A stretch of DNA of 33,293 nt from an uncultured Chloroflexales bacterium (GTDB lineage Bacteria; Chloroflexota; Chloroflexia; Chloroflexales; Chloroflexaceae). The notes beneath the pieces are model-generated. The model ran no database searches, was not told where the DNA came from, and was given only the letters and a program-made list of their open reading frames with translations. The stretch spans positions 1-33,293 of the forward strand of contig CALANA010000259.1 of the NCBI GenBank assembly GCA_937925925.1, in the 5' to 3' direction. The translations under genes were made by a program, and so were the position numbers. Positions 16,060 to 24,568 of this stretch are shown piece after piece (position 1 is the first letter of the stretch; every line of letters begins with the position of its first letter).

Positions 16060-17304
16060 ATGGCTGATAGTGTCAAGCTTGTTTGTACCTGGGGCCGCGC
16101 TCCACTGGTTATCAGTGCCACCCCACAGGTCAATTATTTACTGGTGGAAGCGCATCCGGTTGCACCACCGACGACGACTGCCCCGCTTAACTTTTGTATG
16201 GTACTCGACCGTTCGGGATCGATGCAGGGTGCCAAACTTGCCAGTATGAAGGCGGCTGCACAGCGAGCGGTGGATACGCTCACGCCACAAGATATTGTGT
16301 CGCTGGTTATTTTTGATGACACGGTCAAGGTGGTGGTACCCGCAACCCCAGCCGGCGATAAGACGGCACTCAAGGCGCAGATCGATACGATCGAGGAAGC
16401 TGGCGGAACCGCGATGTCGCTGGGTCTACAGGCTGGCCAGGCTGAGTTGCAAAAACATCTTGCCCCCGATACGATTGCACGCATGCTGGTCTTGACCGAT
16501 GGGCAGACCTGGGGGGATGAAGAGACCTGCCGGGCGATTGCCCGTAGTCTGGGAGCCGCTGGCGTGCGTATGACGGCGCTGGGCCTGGGCAGTGAGTGGA
16601 ATGAGCAATTGCTGGACGATCTGGCCGAGTTGACCGGCGGTACATCCGACTATATTGCCGATCCACAGCAGATCGATAGCTTCTTTCAGCGGGCCGTTCA
16701 GGAGGCGCAGGGCACAGCCATCCGCCAGGTACGGCTTATGTTGCGCATGGTGCGTGATGTTACGCCGCGTGCAGTCTATCGCGCTACGCCAACCATCGCC
16801 AACCTGGGCTATCAGCCCATTGGTCAGAATGAGGTTCAGGTGACGTTCGGTGACATTGCCTATAATGCCACCAGCAGCGTCGTTCTCGATCTGCTGATCC
16901 AGCCGCGTGCTGTCGGTTCATTCCGCATTGCACAGGCTGAACTGCGCTTTATGCCTGTCGGTCAGGCGACAGAACAAACGCTGAAACAGGACATCTTGCT
17001 CGATTTTACCACCGATGCCCAGGCCGGCACGTATGATCCACGGGTGATGAACCTCGTGGAAAAAGTGACCGCATTTAAGTTGCAAACACGAGCGCTGGCC
17101 GAAGCCGAGGCGGGCAATCTGAGTGGGGCAACGCAGAAGTTACGGGCGGCTGCCACGCGCTTGCTCGATCTGGGCGAACTTGATCTGGCAGACAAGGCCC
17201 AACAGCAGGCCGATCAACTGGAGCAGGGAGCAGGCTTGAGTGCAGAGACACAAAAGGAGCTACGGTACGCGACCCGGCGGTTAACGCAGAAACTGGAAGA
17301 ATAG
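16060..17304 (+). CDS. VWA (von Willebrand factor A) domain protein
   Basis: A 414-residue protein with no signal peptide or membrane segment, so probably cytoplasmic. The VWA domain covers about residues 43-215 with a full metal-ion-dependent adhesion site: DRSGSM (Asp50), the Thr in GGTAMS, and LTDGQTWGDE. Next comes a beta-rich region (about 220-320) and a C-terminal helical part rich in Ala, Gln and Glu (ALAEAEAGNLSGATQKLRAA onward). Such proteins bind partner proteins through the metal site. Its partners here are plausibly the phosphatases upstream and the FHA protein downstream. GGAGGA lies nine bases before the ATG. It is the one member of the four-gene run without a zinc ribbon. Confidence 0.88.
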   Translation: MADSVKLVCTWGRAPLVISATPQVNYLLVEAHPVAPPTTTAPLNFCMVLDRSGSMQGAKLASMKAAAQRAVDTLTPQDIVSLVIFDDTVKVVVPATPAGDKTALKAQIDTIEEAGGTAMSLGLQAGQAELQKHLAPDTIARMLVLTDGQTWGDEETCRAIARSLGAAGVRMTALGLGSEWNEQLLDDLAELTGGTSDYIADPQQIDSFFQRAVQEAQGTAIRQVRLMLRMVRDVTPRAVYRATPTIANLGYQPIGQNEVQVTFGDIAYNATSSVVLDLLIQPRAVGSFRIAQAELRFMPVGQATEQTLKQDILLDFTTDAQAGTYDPRVMNLVEKVTAFKLQTRALAEAEAGNLSGATQKLRAAATRLLDLGELDLADKAQQQADQLEQGAGLSAETQKELRYATRRLTQKLEE

Positions 17305-17377
17305 GCACCCCCCATGGTGTCGAACGCTCATATGGGTACCTATTGAACTATCTGGGCGTTGCGAAGGAGGATACTTT

Positions 17378-19009
17378 ATGATTATCTGCCCAACTTGTGG
17401 CGCACAGAACGATCCCGGTAATCGCTTCTGTGATCAATGTGGGACACGACTGGAACCAGCGCTAGCAAAAGGCCCGATGGTGGCACCAACCTTGCCAGCG
17501 TCGGAGGTTGCCTTGCAGCCAGCGTCAGCGGTTGCGCCCGTTGCAGCTTTGTCATGTCCCAACTGTGGCGCAGCGGTAATACCTGGTCAGGCGTTTTGCG
17601 ACGAGTGCGGTTTTCCACTTAATACGACGGTAAGCGATACGGTTGCCAGTGAAGCGCCAACATTGGTGTATATGCCCGAAGATGACACAGCAACAGCCGC
17701 TGCGGATGATGTGACGTTGATCGATACACGCCACGAGTCCGAACCAGAGCAACCTGCTCCGCTGCCGGTACCCAGCGCAATGGACGATAGCGCTGCAACG
17801 CTGATTACATCACCGGGAGAACCGCCAGCAGCGCCACCCGTCGCGGAATCGATAGTGCAACCAGCACCAACAGCACCATCCGATCTCGAGGCTATTCTTA
17901 CCCCGCCACCGGAATTTCAGCCGTTACCACAACCAGCCTCAAAACCAGCATCGAAGACCATGCCTGATCTCGATTCGATCCTTGCACCACCTTTACCGGC
18001 ACCACAGCCAGAACCGCAACCGGAGCTTGAGCCGGAGCCGATCGTGGTTCCAACCGAGCCAGCAGTACTGCCTGAGCCACCTGCGCCGGAACAAGCACCG
18101 CCCGTGGCCGTTGTAGCTGAAGAAGCGCCGCCAGGAGTTGCACCTGCAGAAGAAGCACCGCCCGTGGCTGTTGTAGCTGAGGAAGCGCCACCAGGAGTTG
18201 CACCTGCAGCCGATCAAGCTCAACGCCAACGCCTGGAAGGGTTAATTGCTGCTCATCGCGAGACAATTACGCAGTACGAGCAGATGCTCACCCGTTATCC
18301 AGAAGGCACGGCCCCACCGTTCCTGGTCGCCGGCCTGGATGAAGCCCGGAAGGCACTGGCGCAGGCCGAGTCCGATCTCGCAGCGCTAGCGCCTGTATCA
18401 CCTGCACCAGACCCGGCGGAAGTGGCACGCCTGGAAGGGTTAATCACCGCGCACCGCGAGACTATCGCGCAGTACCAGCAGATGCACGACCGCTATCCAG
18501 CGGGAGCAGCACCGGCATTTCTCAAGGCCGGGTTGGACGAGGCGCAGAAGGCGCTGGAGCAAACCGAGGCTGAACTGGCCGCGTTGCGGGGTGAGGCCGT
18601 TGTACCTGCGCCAGTCAGCGCCAGTGTCGCTCCCCCACCGGCAGCAGCATCGGCAGCAGCACCTGTTCCAGCTACCACCCCGCCAGCCCCTGCACCACGC
18701 CTGGTACTGAGCGATGGTCAAGAGTTGCCCTTACCAACCAATAAAACCGAGATTATTGTCGGGCGTGAAGACCCGGTCAGCCAGATTTTCCCGGAGATCG
18801 ATCTGACACAGCATGGCGGGGAGAGTGGTGGAGTGAGCCGTCAACATGCACGCATCAGCCAGCAGAACGGGCAGTGGACAATTGTCGATCTGGACAGTAC
18901 GAACTATACCCGCGTTGATGGCGCGCGGATTGCACCCAACACGCCAACGCCCATTCACGATGGGACGCAGATCCACTTTGGGCGAGTTGCGGTGGTGTTC
19001 CGTACCTGA
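17378..19009 (+). CDS. Double zinc-ribbon, Pro/Ala-rich, FHA-domain protein
   Basis: A 543-residue protein. The N-terminus has two zinc ribbons (CPTCG/CDQCG and CPNCG/CDECG). Residues about 90-280 are Pro, Ala and Glu rich and probably disordered, with a 20-residue tandem repeat. Two copies of a 67-residue helical unit follow (each starts RLEGLI.AHRETI.QY), near residues 284 and 351. After a second Pro/Ala linker, the last 100 residues form an FHA domain with the phosphothreonine-binding words IIVGRED, VSRQHARI and DLDSTNYTRVDG. FHA domains read phosphorylated Thr, so this protein is the likely reader of marks the two phosphatases erase. GGAGG lies seven bases before the ATG. The 73-base gap after the VWA gene shows no strong terminator. 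Confidence 0.88.
   Translation: MIICPTCGAQNDPGNRFCDQCGTRLEPALAKGPMVAPTLPASEVALQPASAVAPVAALSCPNCGAAVIPGQAFCDECGFPLNTTVSDTVASEAPTLVYMPEDDTATAAADDVTLIDTRHESEPEQPAPLPVPSAMDDSAATLITSPGEPPAAPPVAESIVQPAPTAPSDLEAILTPPPEFQPLPQPASKPASKTMPDLDSILAPPLPAPQPEPQPELEPEPIVVPTEPAVLPEPPAPEQAPPVAVVAEEAPPGVAPAEEAPPVAVVAEEAPPGVAPAADQAQRQRLEGLIAAHRETITQYEQMLTRYPEGTAPPFLVAGLDEARKALAQAESDLAALAPVSPAPDPAEVARLEGLITAHRETIAQYQQMHDRYPAGAAPAFLKAGLDEAQKALEQTEAELAALRGEAVVPAPVSASVAPPPAAASAAAPVPATTPPAPAPRLVLSDGQELPLPTNKTEIIVGREDPVSQIFPEIDLTQHGGESGGVSRQHARISQQNGQWTIVDLDSTNYTRVDGARIAPNTPTPIHDGTQIHFGRVAVVFRT
18094..18210 (+). repeat. 60-bp tandem duplication inside the FHA-protein linker
   Basis: Two adjacent copies, 18094-18153 and 18154-18210, differ by only a few bases. 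Each encodes about 20 residues of the type APPVAVVAEEAPPGVAPAEE. In-frame length change of the disordered linker is the likely result. Confidence 0.8.
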
Positions 19010-19031
19010 TTCTATTCTGTACGTTCGTTAT

Positions 19032-19052
19032 GGCGCAAGCATGGCTTGCGCC
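19032..19052 (+). terminator. 9-bp hairpin after the FHA gene (possible terminator)
   Basis: GGCGCAAGC and GCTTGCGCC are perfect inverted repeats around ATG as a three-base loop, 22 bases after the FHA stop. No T-run follows, so intrinsic termination is uncertain. It argues against using the ATG at 19030 as the next gene's start. Confidence 0.45.
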
Positions 19053-19068
19053 GATAGAGAACCTGCAT

Positions 19069-20787
19069 ATGAGCCAGATGAAGACTGCCCAAGAATTGAA
19101 TGAGCAAGGTATTGAACGGTTTAACCAGGGCGATTATGCGCATGCGGCTGCTTTATTTGAGCAAGCTGTTCAAATGGCAACCATAAGTCAATCTGTCTAC
19201 TTATGTAATTTTGGCGATGCCTATGCACGTATGAACGATTGGGAGGAGGCCATTTTCCAGGGAAAGGAGGCATTACGACATGATCCAGATTATGATCGGG
19301 CAAAGGAATTGCTAGGACGCTGGCTATTCGATTATGGTCAGGCATTGCATCGTGAACACAAATTCTATGAGGCACGTTATTGTTATGCCGAGGCATTGAT
19401 CTACAATCCGACAAAAGAACTCTGGCATCATGAACTCAGAAAAACAGTCCTTCCACCAGCAATGATGCCTGAAATCGTACTTATCAATTTTCCCGATTCA
19501 CGGAACGATCTCATACGCCTGTTTGCCAGCACGTTGCTCTATTTTTATCAAGAAATCCAAAAGCCGGTTAAGCTTTTCTGGGCAACGGAAGATATGCGAT
19601 CGGATCTGCCTCTACAACAGATACCAGGAGTTGCTCACTCTGTGCCTGATTATCAAGGGCAATCCATTCTTTGCCATAACATTGTTTTTAATGCTGAACA
19701 TTATAAAGATGCCACTGTCATCGAAATAATGGGCGATACCGCCCATGAACTAGCACACGAGGCCTGGAAAGCACGAGATGCGGATAATGTGCGGTTCGTG
19801 CCACCATTTACGACTAATGATTTTACACATAGCACGAATGAGTGGATTACAGATTTACAAGTACTCTATCGTGGGTTTGGAACGTGGCTCCTGAAGTCAC
19901 GAGAGTATATGCAAAAAAGGAACATGTTCGGTTTTACTGAGCAGTATCGTGCTATGAAACCCATTGAAATCCAGCGCAGGCTTCGCGCAGTCTGGGATTA
20001 CCGTGGACAGCAGACTATCAATCTCGGTGCTGATAAAAAGAGCAAAGGTGAGCAAGACAATGCTATCACAGCCTTTCGGAAAGCAGAGCGCATCTGGCAA
20101 CGTGCAGTTGCCGAAGATCCTGCCTATGCCTATGCGCACTATCAGCTTGCTGTTGTCTATGGTTGGCTTGATGACTGGCAACAGGCTTTTACCCATGGCA
20201 GCATTGCTGCTCGTCTTGAACCGTCAAATAACCAGTTTGCCAGGTATTTACAGGAAGTCATTGACAGATACATTAGTACCAACGTATCTCTTGAGAACCA
20301 GAAAAACAATGCCAGTTCATTGATGAAAAAAGCTGTCTCATTGTGGGAAGCGAATCAGGAAGAAGCCCGACAGTCATTTTTGCAAGCTATTGAGCAGTGG
20401 CAGTCTTTATTAGAAGCTGTACCACTATATGCCTTTGCACTTCATGAGATAGGGGTTGCCTATTATTGGCTTGGTAATGATGAGAAAGCCGTTGAATACA
20501 CTCGATTGGCAACTATGTTTATGCCTACACACTATTTCTACCATGTCTCGCTTGCAGACATCTATAATAAAGTGCAAAAGCATGACCTTGCTGTCAGTGC
20601 TGCTAAATCAGCTATCGCATGTAATCCGAAAGATGCACGTAGTCATGCCATTTTGGGTAAGTCATACTGGTATAAGGGTGATCTTACCAGGGCAGAGCAA
20701 TCGCTGCAACAAGCAGTAGAACTTGACCCCGATAACCAGCGGTATCTGGAAGATATACGTAAACTACGTGAACAGGTGCATCCCTAA
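19069..20787 (+). CDS. TPR-repeat protein with embedded HExxH metallopeptidase-like domain
   Basis: A 572-residue soluble protein. TPR-like repeats occupy the first 125 residues (NEQGIERFNQGDYAHAAALF, then YARMNDWEEAIFQGKEAL) and about residues 325-572 (AHYQLAVVYGWLDDWQQAF; LAATM-type and SYWYKGDLTRAEQSLQQAV helices). Between them, about residues 145-300, is a different domain with H226-E-L-A-H230-E and, 28 residues on, NEWITD (Glu258). This matches a gluzincin zinc site: HExxH plus a downstream glutamate. I do not recognise a named family. The gene is visibly more AT-rich than its neighbours (bases 20521-20580 are 23/60 G+C), which may mean recent transfer. The start is ambiguous (19030, 19069, 19078); I chose 19069 because 19030 is followed by a hairpin and has no ribosome site. 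It follows the FHA gene and may act with that system. Confidence 0.78.
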   Translation: MSQMKTAQELNEQGIERFNQGDYAHAAALFEQAVQMATISQSVYLCNFGDAYARMNDWEEAIFQGKEALRHDPDYDRAKELLGRWLFDYGQALHREHKFYEARYCYAEALIYNPTKELWHHELRKTVLPPAMMPEIVLINFPDSRNDLIRLFASTLLYFYQEIQKPVKLFWATEDMRSDLPLQQIPGVAHSVPDYQGQSILCHNIVFNAEHYKDATVIEIMGDTAHELAHEAWKARDADNVRFVPPFTTNDFTHSTNEWITDLQVLYRGFGTWLLKSREYMQKRNMFGFTEQYRAMKPIEIQRRLRAVWDYRGQQTINLGADKKSKGEQDNAITAFRKAERIWQRAVAEDPAYAYAHYQLAVVYGWLDDWQQAFTHGSIAARLEPSNNQFARYLQEVIDRYISTNVSLENQKNNASSLMKKAVSLWEANQEEARQSFLQAIEQWQSLLEAVPLYAFALHEIGVAYYWLGNDEKAVEYTRLATMFMPTHYFYHVSLADIYNKVQKHDLAVSAAKSAIACNPKDARSHAILGKSYWYKGDLTRAEQSLQQAVELDPDNQRYLEDIRKLREQVHP

Positions 20788-20830
20788 AATCTGGTTCAAT
20801 CAACTCTGTTGGTTTCTTTTGACCACTTCC

Positions 20831-21973
20831 CTAGATCGCTTCCCGCGCCGCCGCCAGCACTGCCGCTGTGATCGCGTGGTGTTGCGGCGGGGTGCGGCGC
20901 GGGTAAGTGCGGTTACTCAGCACCACCACGATCAGCCGCTCGCTGGGCACGATGGCTAACGCTGGCCCGGTAAACCCGGTATGCCCGTAGGTATCGGCAG
21001 GGGCCTGACCCATAAACGTGGGCCGCTCAAGCATCCAACCCAACCCGCATCGCAATGCCTCCTCACCTGCCTGTGCCGTGCCCCCCGCTGCTTGCGCCAA
21101 CTCCCGCGTATGATTGCGGGTCGCCAGCGCCACCGTTGCGGCCCGCAAGAAGCGTCGCTGCTGCATCACCCCCTGATCCAGCCACATCTGCGCAAAGCGC
21201 CACAGATCGGTCGCGGTGCTAAACAACCCCGCATGCCCGGCCACACCGCCCAGCGCGAAGGTACTCTCGTCGTGGACAACACCCTGTACCAACGTGCCCC
21301 GCCACTCGGTATCCCATTCCGTCGGGGCTGTATTGGTATGCACAGACAGATCAGGACAAAAGCCCGTCGCTTCTAATCCCAGTGGCTCCAGTAGCAGTGT
21401 CCGCAACGCTTGATCAAGCGGCTGATCAGATACGGCAGCCACAATATCGCCCAGTAGCATGCTGTTGATATTGGTGTAGGCCACGTGTGTGCCGGGTGAA
21501 TAGGTCGGATTGGTGGCATAAACCGCTGCCCGCAACTCATCTGCGCCCACTGCCCGTAGCGCCGAAAGCTGGAGTACCAACCCCGACGTATGCGTCAGCA
21601 AGTGTCGCACCGTCACTCCGCGCGCCTGCAAGCCAGGCAGATAGTCCGCCGCTGGCCGATCAAGCATGATCGCGCCGGCGTCGTACAACTGCAATACCGC
21701 TGTAGCCGTGAACACTTTGGTCAGCGAGGCAATATCATAGCGCGTTGTCAGTGTCACCGGCTGCGACCCCGGGTCAGCGTACATGGTGCTGCCATATGCT
21801 GCTGTATGCCGCAACACTCCTTCATGGGCGACCAGTACCACCGCACCGGGAAATACCCGCTGTGCGATGGCTGCCGTCACGATGCGATCAATGGCCGGAA
21901 TCATAGATGGCATAGAACCTTGCTGGGTCAAGTTATGCTTGATTGACACAAACACACGGGATATTTCAGGCAT
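20831..21973 (-). CDS. Serine hydrolase, beta-lactamase class C / penicillin-binding-protein-like
   Basis: A 380-residue protein with the three catalytic motifs of the family: S83-LTK (YDIASLTKVFTATA), Y-x-N (HVAYTNINSMLLGD) and H-T-G (TYGHTGFTGPALAIV). Also typical are DRPAADYLPGL and VRHLLTHTSGL. Members include beta-lactamases, esterases and D-aminopeptidases, so the substrate cannot be told. No signal peptide is evident, suggesting the cytoplasm, unless the first 25 residues are mis-assigned. GGAAAG precedes the ATG at 21973; starts at 21913 and 21904 are also possible. It begins 21 bases after the broken Uma2 gene on the same strand and ends 43 bases from the convergent TPR gene. Confidence 0.86.
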   Translation of the reverse strand: MPEISRVFVSIKHNLTQQGSMPSMIPAIDRIVTAAIAQRVFPGAVVLVAHEGVLRHTAAYGSTMYADPGSQPVTLTTRYDIASLTKVFTATAVLQLYDAGAIMLDRPAADYLPGLQARGVTVRHLLTHTSGLVLQLSALRAVGADELRAAVYATNPTYSPGTHVAYTNINSMLLGDIVAAVSDQPLDQALRTLLLEPLGLEATGFCPDLSVHTNTAPTEWDTEWRGTLVQGVVHDESTFALGGVAGHAGLFSTATDLWRFAQMWLDQGVMQQRRFLRAATVALATRNHTRELAQAAGGTAQAGEEALRCGLGWMLERPTFMGQAPADTYGHTGFTGPALAIVPSERLIVVVLSNRTYPRRTPPQHHAITAAVLAAAREAI

Positions 21974-21994
21974 TGTTGCTTTCCAAGGTTTGTC

Positions 21995-22856
21995 CTACGT
22001 AGTATCTTCTGCATCGGCAGACGGTTGCAACCGCGCCAGTTGGGCCCGCAATTGGGCAACCTCGTCTTCTGCCGCCAGCAGGCGTTGCTCGGCCAACTGG
22101 CGGGCCTGCTGCTCGGCCTGGGCCTGCTGTTCGGCCAGCCGCCGCGCCTCGGCTTCCGCCTGGGCCTGTTGTTCGGCCAGCCGCCGCGCCTCGGCCACCT
22201 CGTCTGGACGCAGCAAGCGTGCCCCGCTGGTGGCGTCCACCAGGCGTAACCGGCCAGCTTCGATCATGACGCGCATCCCTAATACCTGACTCATCAGACT
22301 GCCATCCGCTTCCGGCGGTATCGGCGCATAGATGCCTTCATGCAACCGCAAGCCCTGGAGGGGTGGCTGGAGATATTCCGCTAATGGGTCGTACAGAAAA
22401 TATTCGGCGACCCCCAGTTGGGCATACAATATGAGTTTCTCTCCCAGATCGTCCTGACTCGTGGAGGCGGAACTGATCTCAAACACCACCTGTGGCGCGA
22501 CCTGCTCTTCCCAGATCGAATCACATGCGGAGTCGCATTGACGATGAGGTCTCAAACACCACCTGTGGCGCGACCTGCTCTTCCCAGAGCTTATAGGTAC
22601 GCCGCAACGTACGTTCAATGCCAAAGACGACAAAGACATCGGGAGCCACACTTTTTCGGGGATAGCCTTCTTTGTAGTAGAGCAGCAGATTTCCGGCCAC
22701 ATACACATCCGTCCGCTCGCGAAAATACTCGGTCAGGGTGGCGATGGTATCCATCATTTCCTGACGGTGGATGTCGGTCTCGGCCATCGGTTTCCCATCA
22801 CGCTCCGGGTAGATCACCGGCTGCGTCTGAACTTCAACCACTTCGGTCGGTATCAT
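21995..22856 (-). pseudogene. Frameshifted Uma2-family (DUF820) gene
   Basis: The 5' part (22856 down to about 22521) encodes a Uma2 N-terminus: YVAGNLLLYYKEG, SVAPDVFVVFG and LWEEQVAPQVVFE. The frame then runs out at SSSMRLRM and a stop. The 3' part, in another frame, repeats WEEQVAPQVVFE and continues normally (ISSASTSQDDLGEKLILYAQ, GVAEYFLYDP), ending in a Glu/Ala/Arg/Gln coiled coil with the same 14-residue period as the gene at 2-676. The break is explained by a direct repeat at 22477-22515 and 22550-22588, offset by 73 bp, which is not a multiple of three. AAGGA lies nine bases before the ATG at 22856; ATG 22865 is the alternative. It could be a pseudogene, or a sequence artefact at the repeat. 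Confidence 0.82.
22477..22588. repeat. 39-bp direct repeat with 73-bp offset that breaks the Uma2 gene
   Basis: Copies at 22477-22515 and 22550-22588 are identical; 34 bases of unique sequence lie between. The offset shifts the reading frame by one. Confidence 0.9.
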
Positions 22857-22946
22857 CTCAACCATTCCTTATCTGCAAGCAGACTTTCACGCCAATGCGC
22901 ACTGTGTATGTTCCGCATTTGCTTTACCACGCCTGTATTTATTGTA

Positions 22947-23636
22947 TCATATCGAATGATCGGATCGCTCTGGGCGGCTGCTGGCGAGCGCCAGCGCCCG
23001 TACTTCACGGGTACCGGCGGCGCGTAATGCTTGCGCACATGCGCCCAGTGTGGCTCCCGTGGTCAATACGTCGTCGAGCAGCAAAACCCGCGTAGGTGGT
23101 GGCGTTGATGGTTGCCACACAAAAGCACCGCGCACATTTGACAGACGTTCTTGCGCAGCGAGGCGTGCCTGATGCTCGGTATGCCGGCTACGTTCCAGGC
23201 CTCTAGCCAGCACCGGTAGTCCACAGGCTGGTGAGAGGTGCTGTGCCAGTACCTCGGTCTGATTGAAGCCACGCTGTTTGAGACGGTGGTGATGCAGTGG
23301 CACGGGAATAATTGCGTCGGCGGGCAGGGGATGGAGCGCGAGATAGGCTTGCAGCAAGTTGCTCAACGGTCGAGCCATCCGCCGGATGCGCTTGTACTTA
23401 AAGCAGTGAACCGCGTCGCGCAGTGGGCCTTCAAAAACGAAAACGACCGCTGCTGCATCGAGGAAGGTACTGCGGTCATAGGGATGGGTGACAGTCGGGC
23501 TACCAGCCGGATAGGGACGTAATTCAGCCTGGCATTCGGCACAAAACAGGCTGCCCACCCGACCGCAACTGGCGCAACGGTCGGGAAACAACAGGCCCAG
23601 TATCGTATCCACCAGCGTCTGGAGCGAACCCGTCAT
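22947..23636 (-). CDS. comF: ComF/GntX-family amidophosphoribosyltransferase-like protein
   Basis: A 229-residue protein. A zinc-binding double-Cys region (RCASCGRVGSLFCAECQAEL) opens the protein. The phosphoribosyltransferase fold follows, with IIPVPLHHHRLKQRGFNQTE in the middle and the PRPP-binding loop VLLLDDVLTTGATL near the C-terminus. The R-H-T-x-x-Q motif (SRHTEHQARLAAQERLSNVR) is a ComF marker. ComF proteins support DNA uptake in naturally competent bacteria; many non-competent genomes also carry them, so competence cannot be concluded. The GTG at 23654 is rejected in favour of ATG 23636, which has AGGAGG seven bases upstream. Neighbours give no clue. Confidence 0.9.
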   Translation of the reverse strand: MTGSLQTLVDTILGLLFPDRCASCGRVGSLFCAECQAELRPYPAGSPTVTHPYDRSTFLDAAAVVFVFEGPLRDAVHCFKYKRIRRMARPLSNLLQAYLALHPLPADAIIPVPLHHHRLKQRGFNQTEVLAQHLSPACGLPVLARGLERSRHTEHQARLAAQERLSNVRGAFVWQPSTPPPTRVLLLDDVLTTGATLGACAQALRAAGTREVRALALASSRPERSDHSI

Positions 23637-23663
23637 ACCCCATCCTCCTGTCACCTACCGGAC

Positions 23664-23810
23664 TTACGTGGTCGTGCGTAGCACCGTCTTTTTTGCCTAC
23701 AGCAGATCGGTTCATTTGCCGTGGTTTTTTTCTGCATTTTCGTTGAAGACGAGAATGTAAAAAGAAAAGGACGTTTCTTACACGTTGCTTCGGGCGAAAA
23801 GGGTAGTCGA
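23664..23810. repeat. Dispersed repeat family B, copy 4, with covarying hairpin
   Basis: It starts TTACGTGGTCGT, continues CACCGTCTTTTTT, CAGCAG and GTTCAT, and ends GGGCGAAAAGGGTAG. A stem of about 12 pairs (23733-23744 with 23748-23759, GAA-like loop, some G-U pairs) sits where copy 1 has its hairpin. It fills most of the gap between comF and the membrane-protein gene. Confidence 0.68.
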
Positions 23811-24491
23811 TTATAGTATTCGCCAGGGAAAGGGATGCAGTTCCGTGTACAACGTCGATACCATCGAGTGCAGCGTGTGATCGGTTAGCCAGGGTGTGGC
23901 TGCCAGAAAACCCAGACACACCAGGCCCAGTATGATAGCCACCCAGTCGCCCTTACCCCAGGGCGCTGCCCAGCTACCCCACGGTGAACGACGTGGAGGT
24001 GGCGTCTCTGCCGAATTCTCAATAATTGTAGCGATTGTATCTTCGGGCTGCAACGCTGCCAGGCCGCGCCGACTCACCGCACGGGTCACCTGGGCCAGAT
24101 CATCCACGGAGAGCAGGAATCCGCGCAACATACGGCTCCATCCCGCCGCTCGCGCACCACTTTGCAGACCGACACGTGTGGCTATACCGAGGCCAGCCAC
24201 ACCCAGCACAATCTCCATATACAACGCCAGTACCAGTGCAAACAGTACCAGTGCAATGTCCAGCTTGAGTTCCCACAATACCTCAGACATGATGGAGAGA
24301 AATCCGCTACGTAGGTAGCTCTGGCGCATCAGTTCAAATCCCAAATGGACTGCAACCACGGCCACGAGCCAGAACAGGCTGATCCAGATACTGAGGATGA
24401 CCGCCAGACTCACGTAGAGAATGACAAAAAGCCACTTGTCGTCGTGATGAACGATCCGTGCATGTAAGCGTTCAAAGGGCACACGTTTCAT
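23811..24491 (-). CDS. Uncharacterised membrane protein
   Basis: I do not recognise this 226-residue protein. Visible features are two adjacent hydrophobic segments near the N-terminus (WLFVILYVSLAVILSIWISL and FWLVAVVAVHLGFEL), a third at LDIALVLFALVLALYMEIVL, and a fourth close to the C-terminus (WVAIILGLVCLGFLAATPWL). Between the third and fourth is a soluble stretch of about 75 residues (LSVDDLAQVTRAVSRRGLAA onward) with a Pro/Arg/Trp-rich end. The frame opens with TTG at 24524; ATG 24491 gives a tidy start MKRVPFERLHARIVHHDDKW, though no good ribosome site is seen. Base composition matches its neighbours. It lies between comF and a repeat element, on the same strand as moaA, with no clear functional link. 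Confidence 0.62.
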   Translation of the reverse strand: MKRVPFERLHARIVHHDDKWLFVILYVSLAVILSIWISLFWLVAVVAVHLGFELMRQSYLRSGFLSIMSEVLWELKLDIALVLFALVLALYMEIVLGVAGLGIATRVGLQSGARAAGWSRMLRGFLLSVDDLAQVTRAVSRRGLAALQPEDTIATIIENSAETPPPRRSPWGSWAAPWGKGDWVAIILGLVCLGFLAATPWLTDHTLHSMVSTLYTELHPFPWRIL

Positions 24492-24568
24492 TCTGTTAAC
24501 TTTCTGCGCAACGGTTCCAGGCAACGTATTCGGTGTATAAAAAAGGGTATGTGTTTACTATATCGTTT

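Noticed and set aside
18000..18700. CRISPR-like repeated DNA
   Set aside because: The repeats are coding duplications within the FHA gene (60 bp and about 200 bp periods), without uniform spacers. No CRISPR array was seen anywhere in the window.
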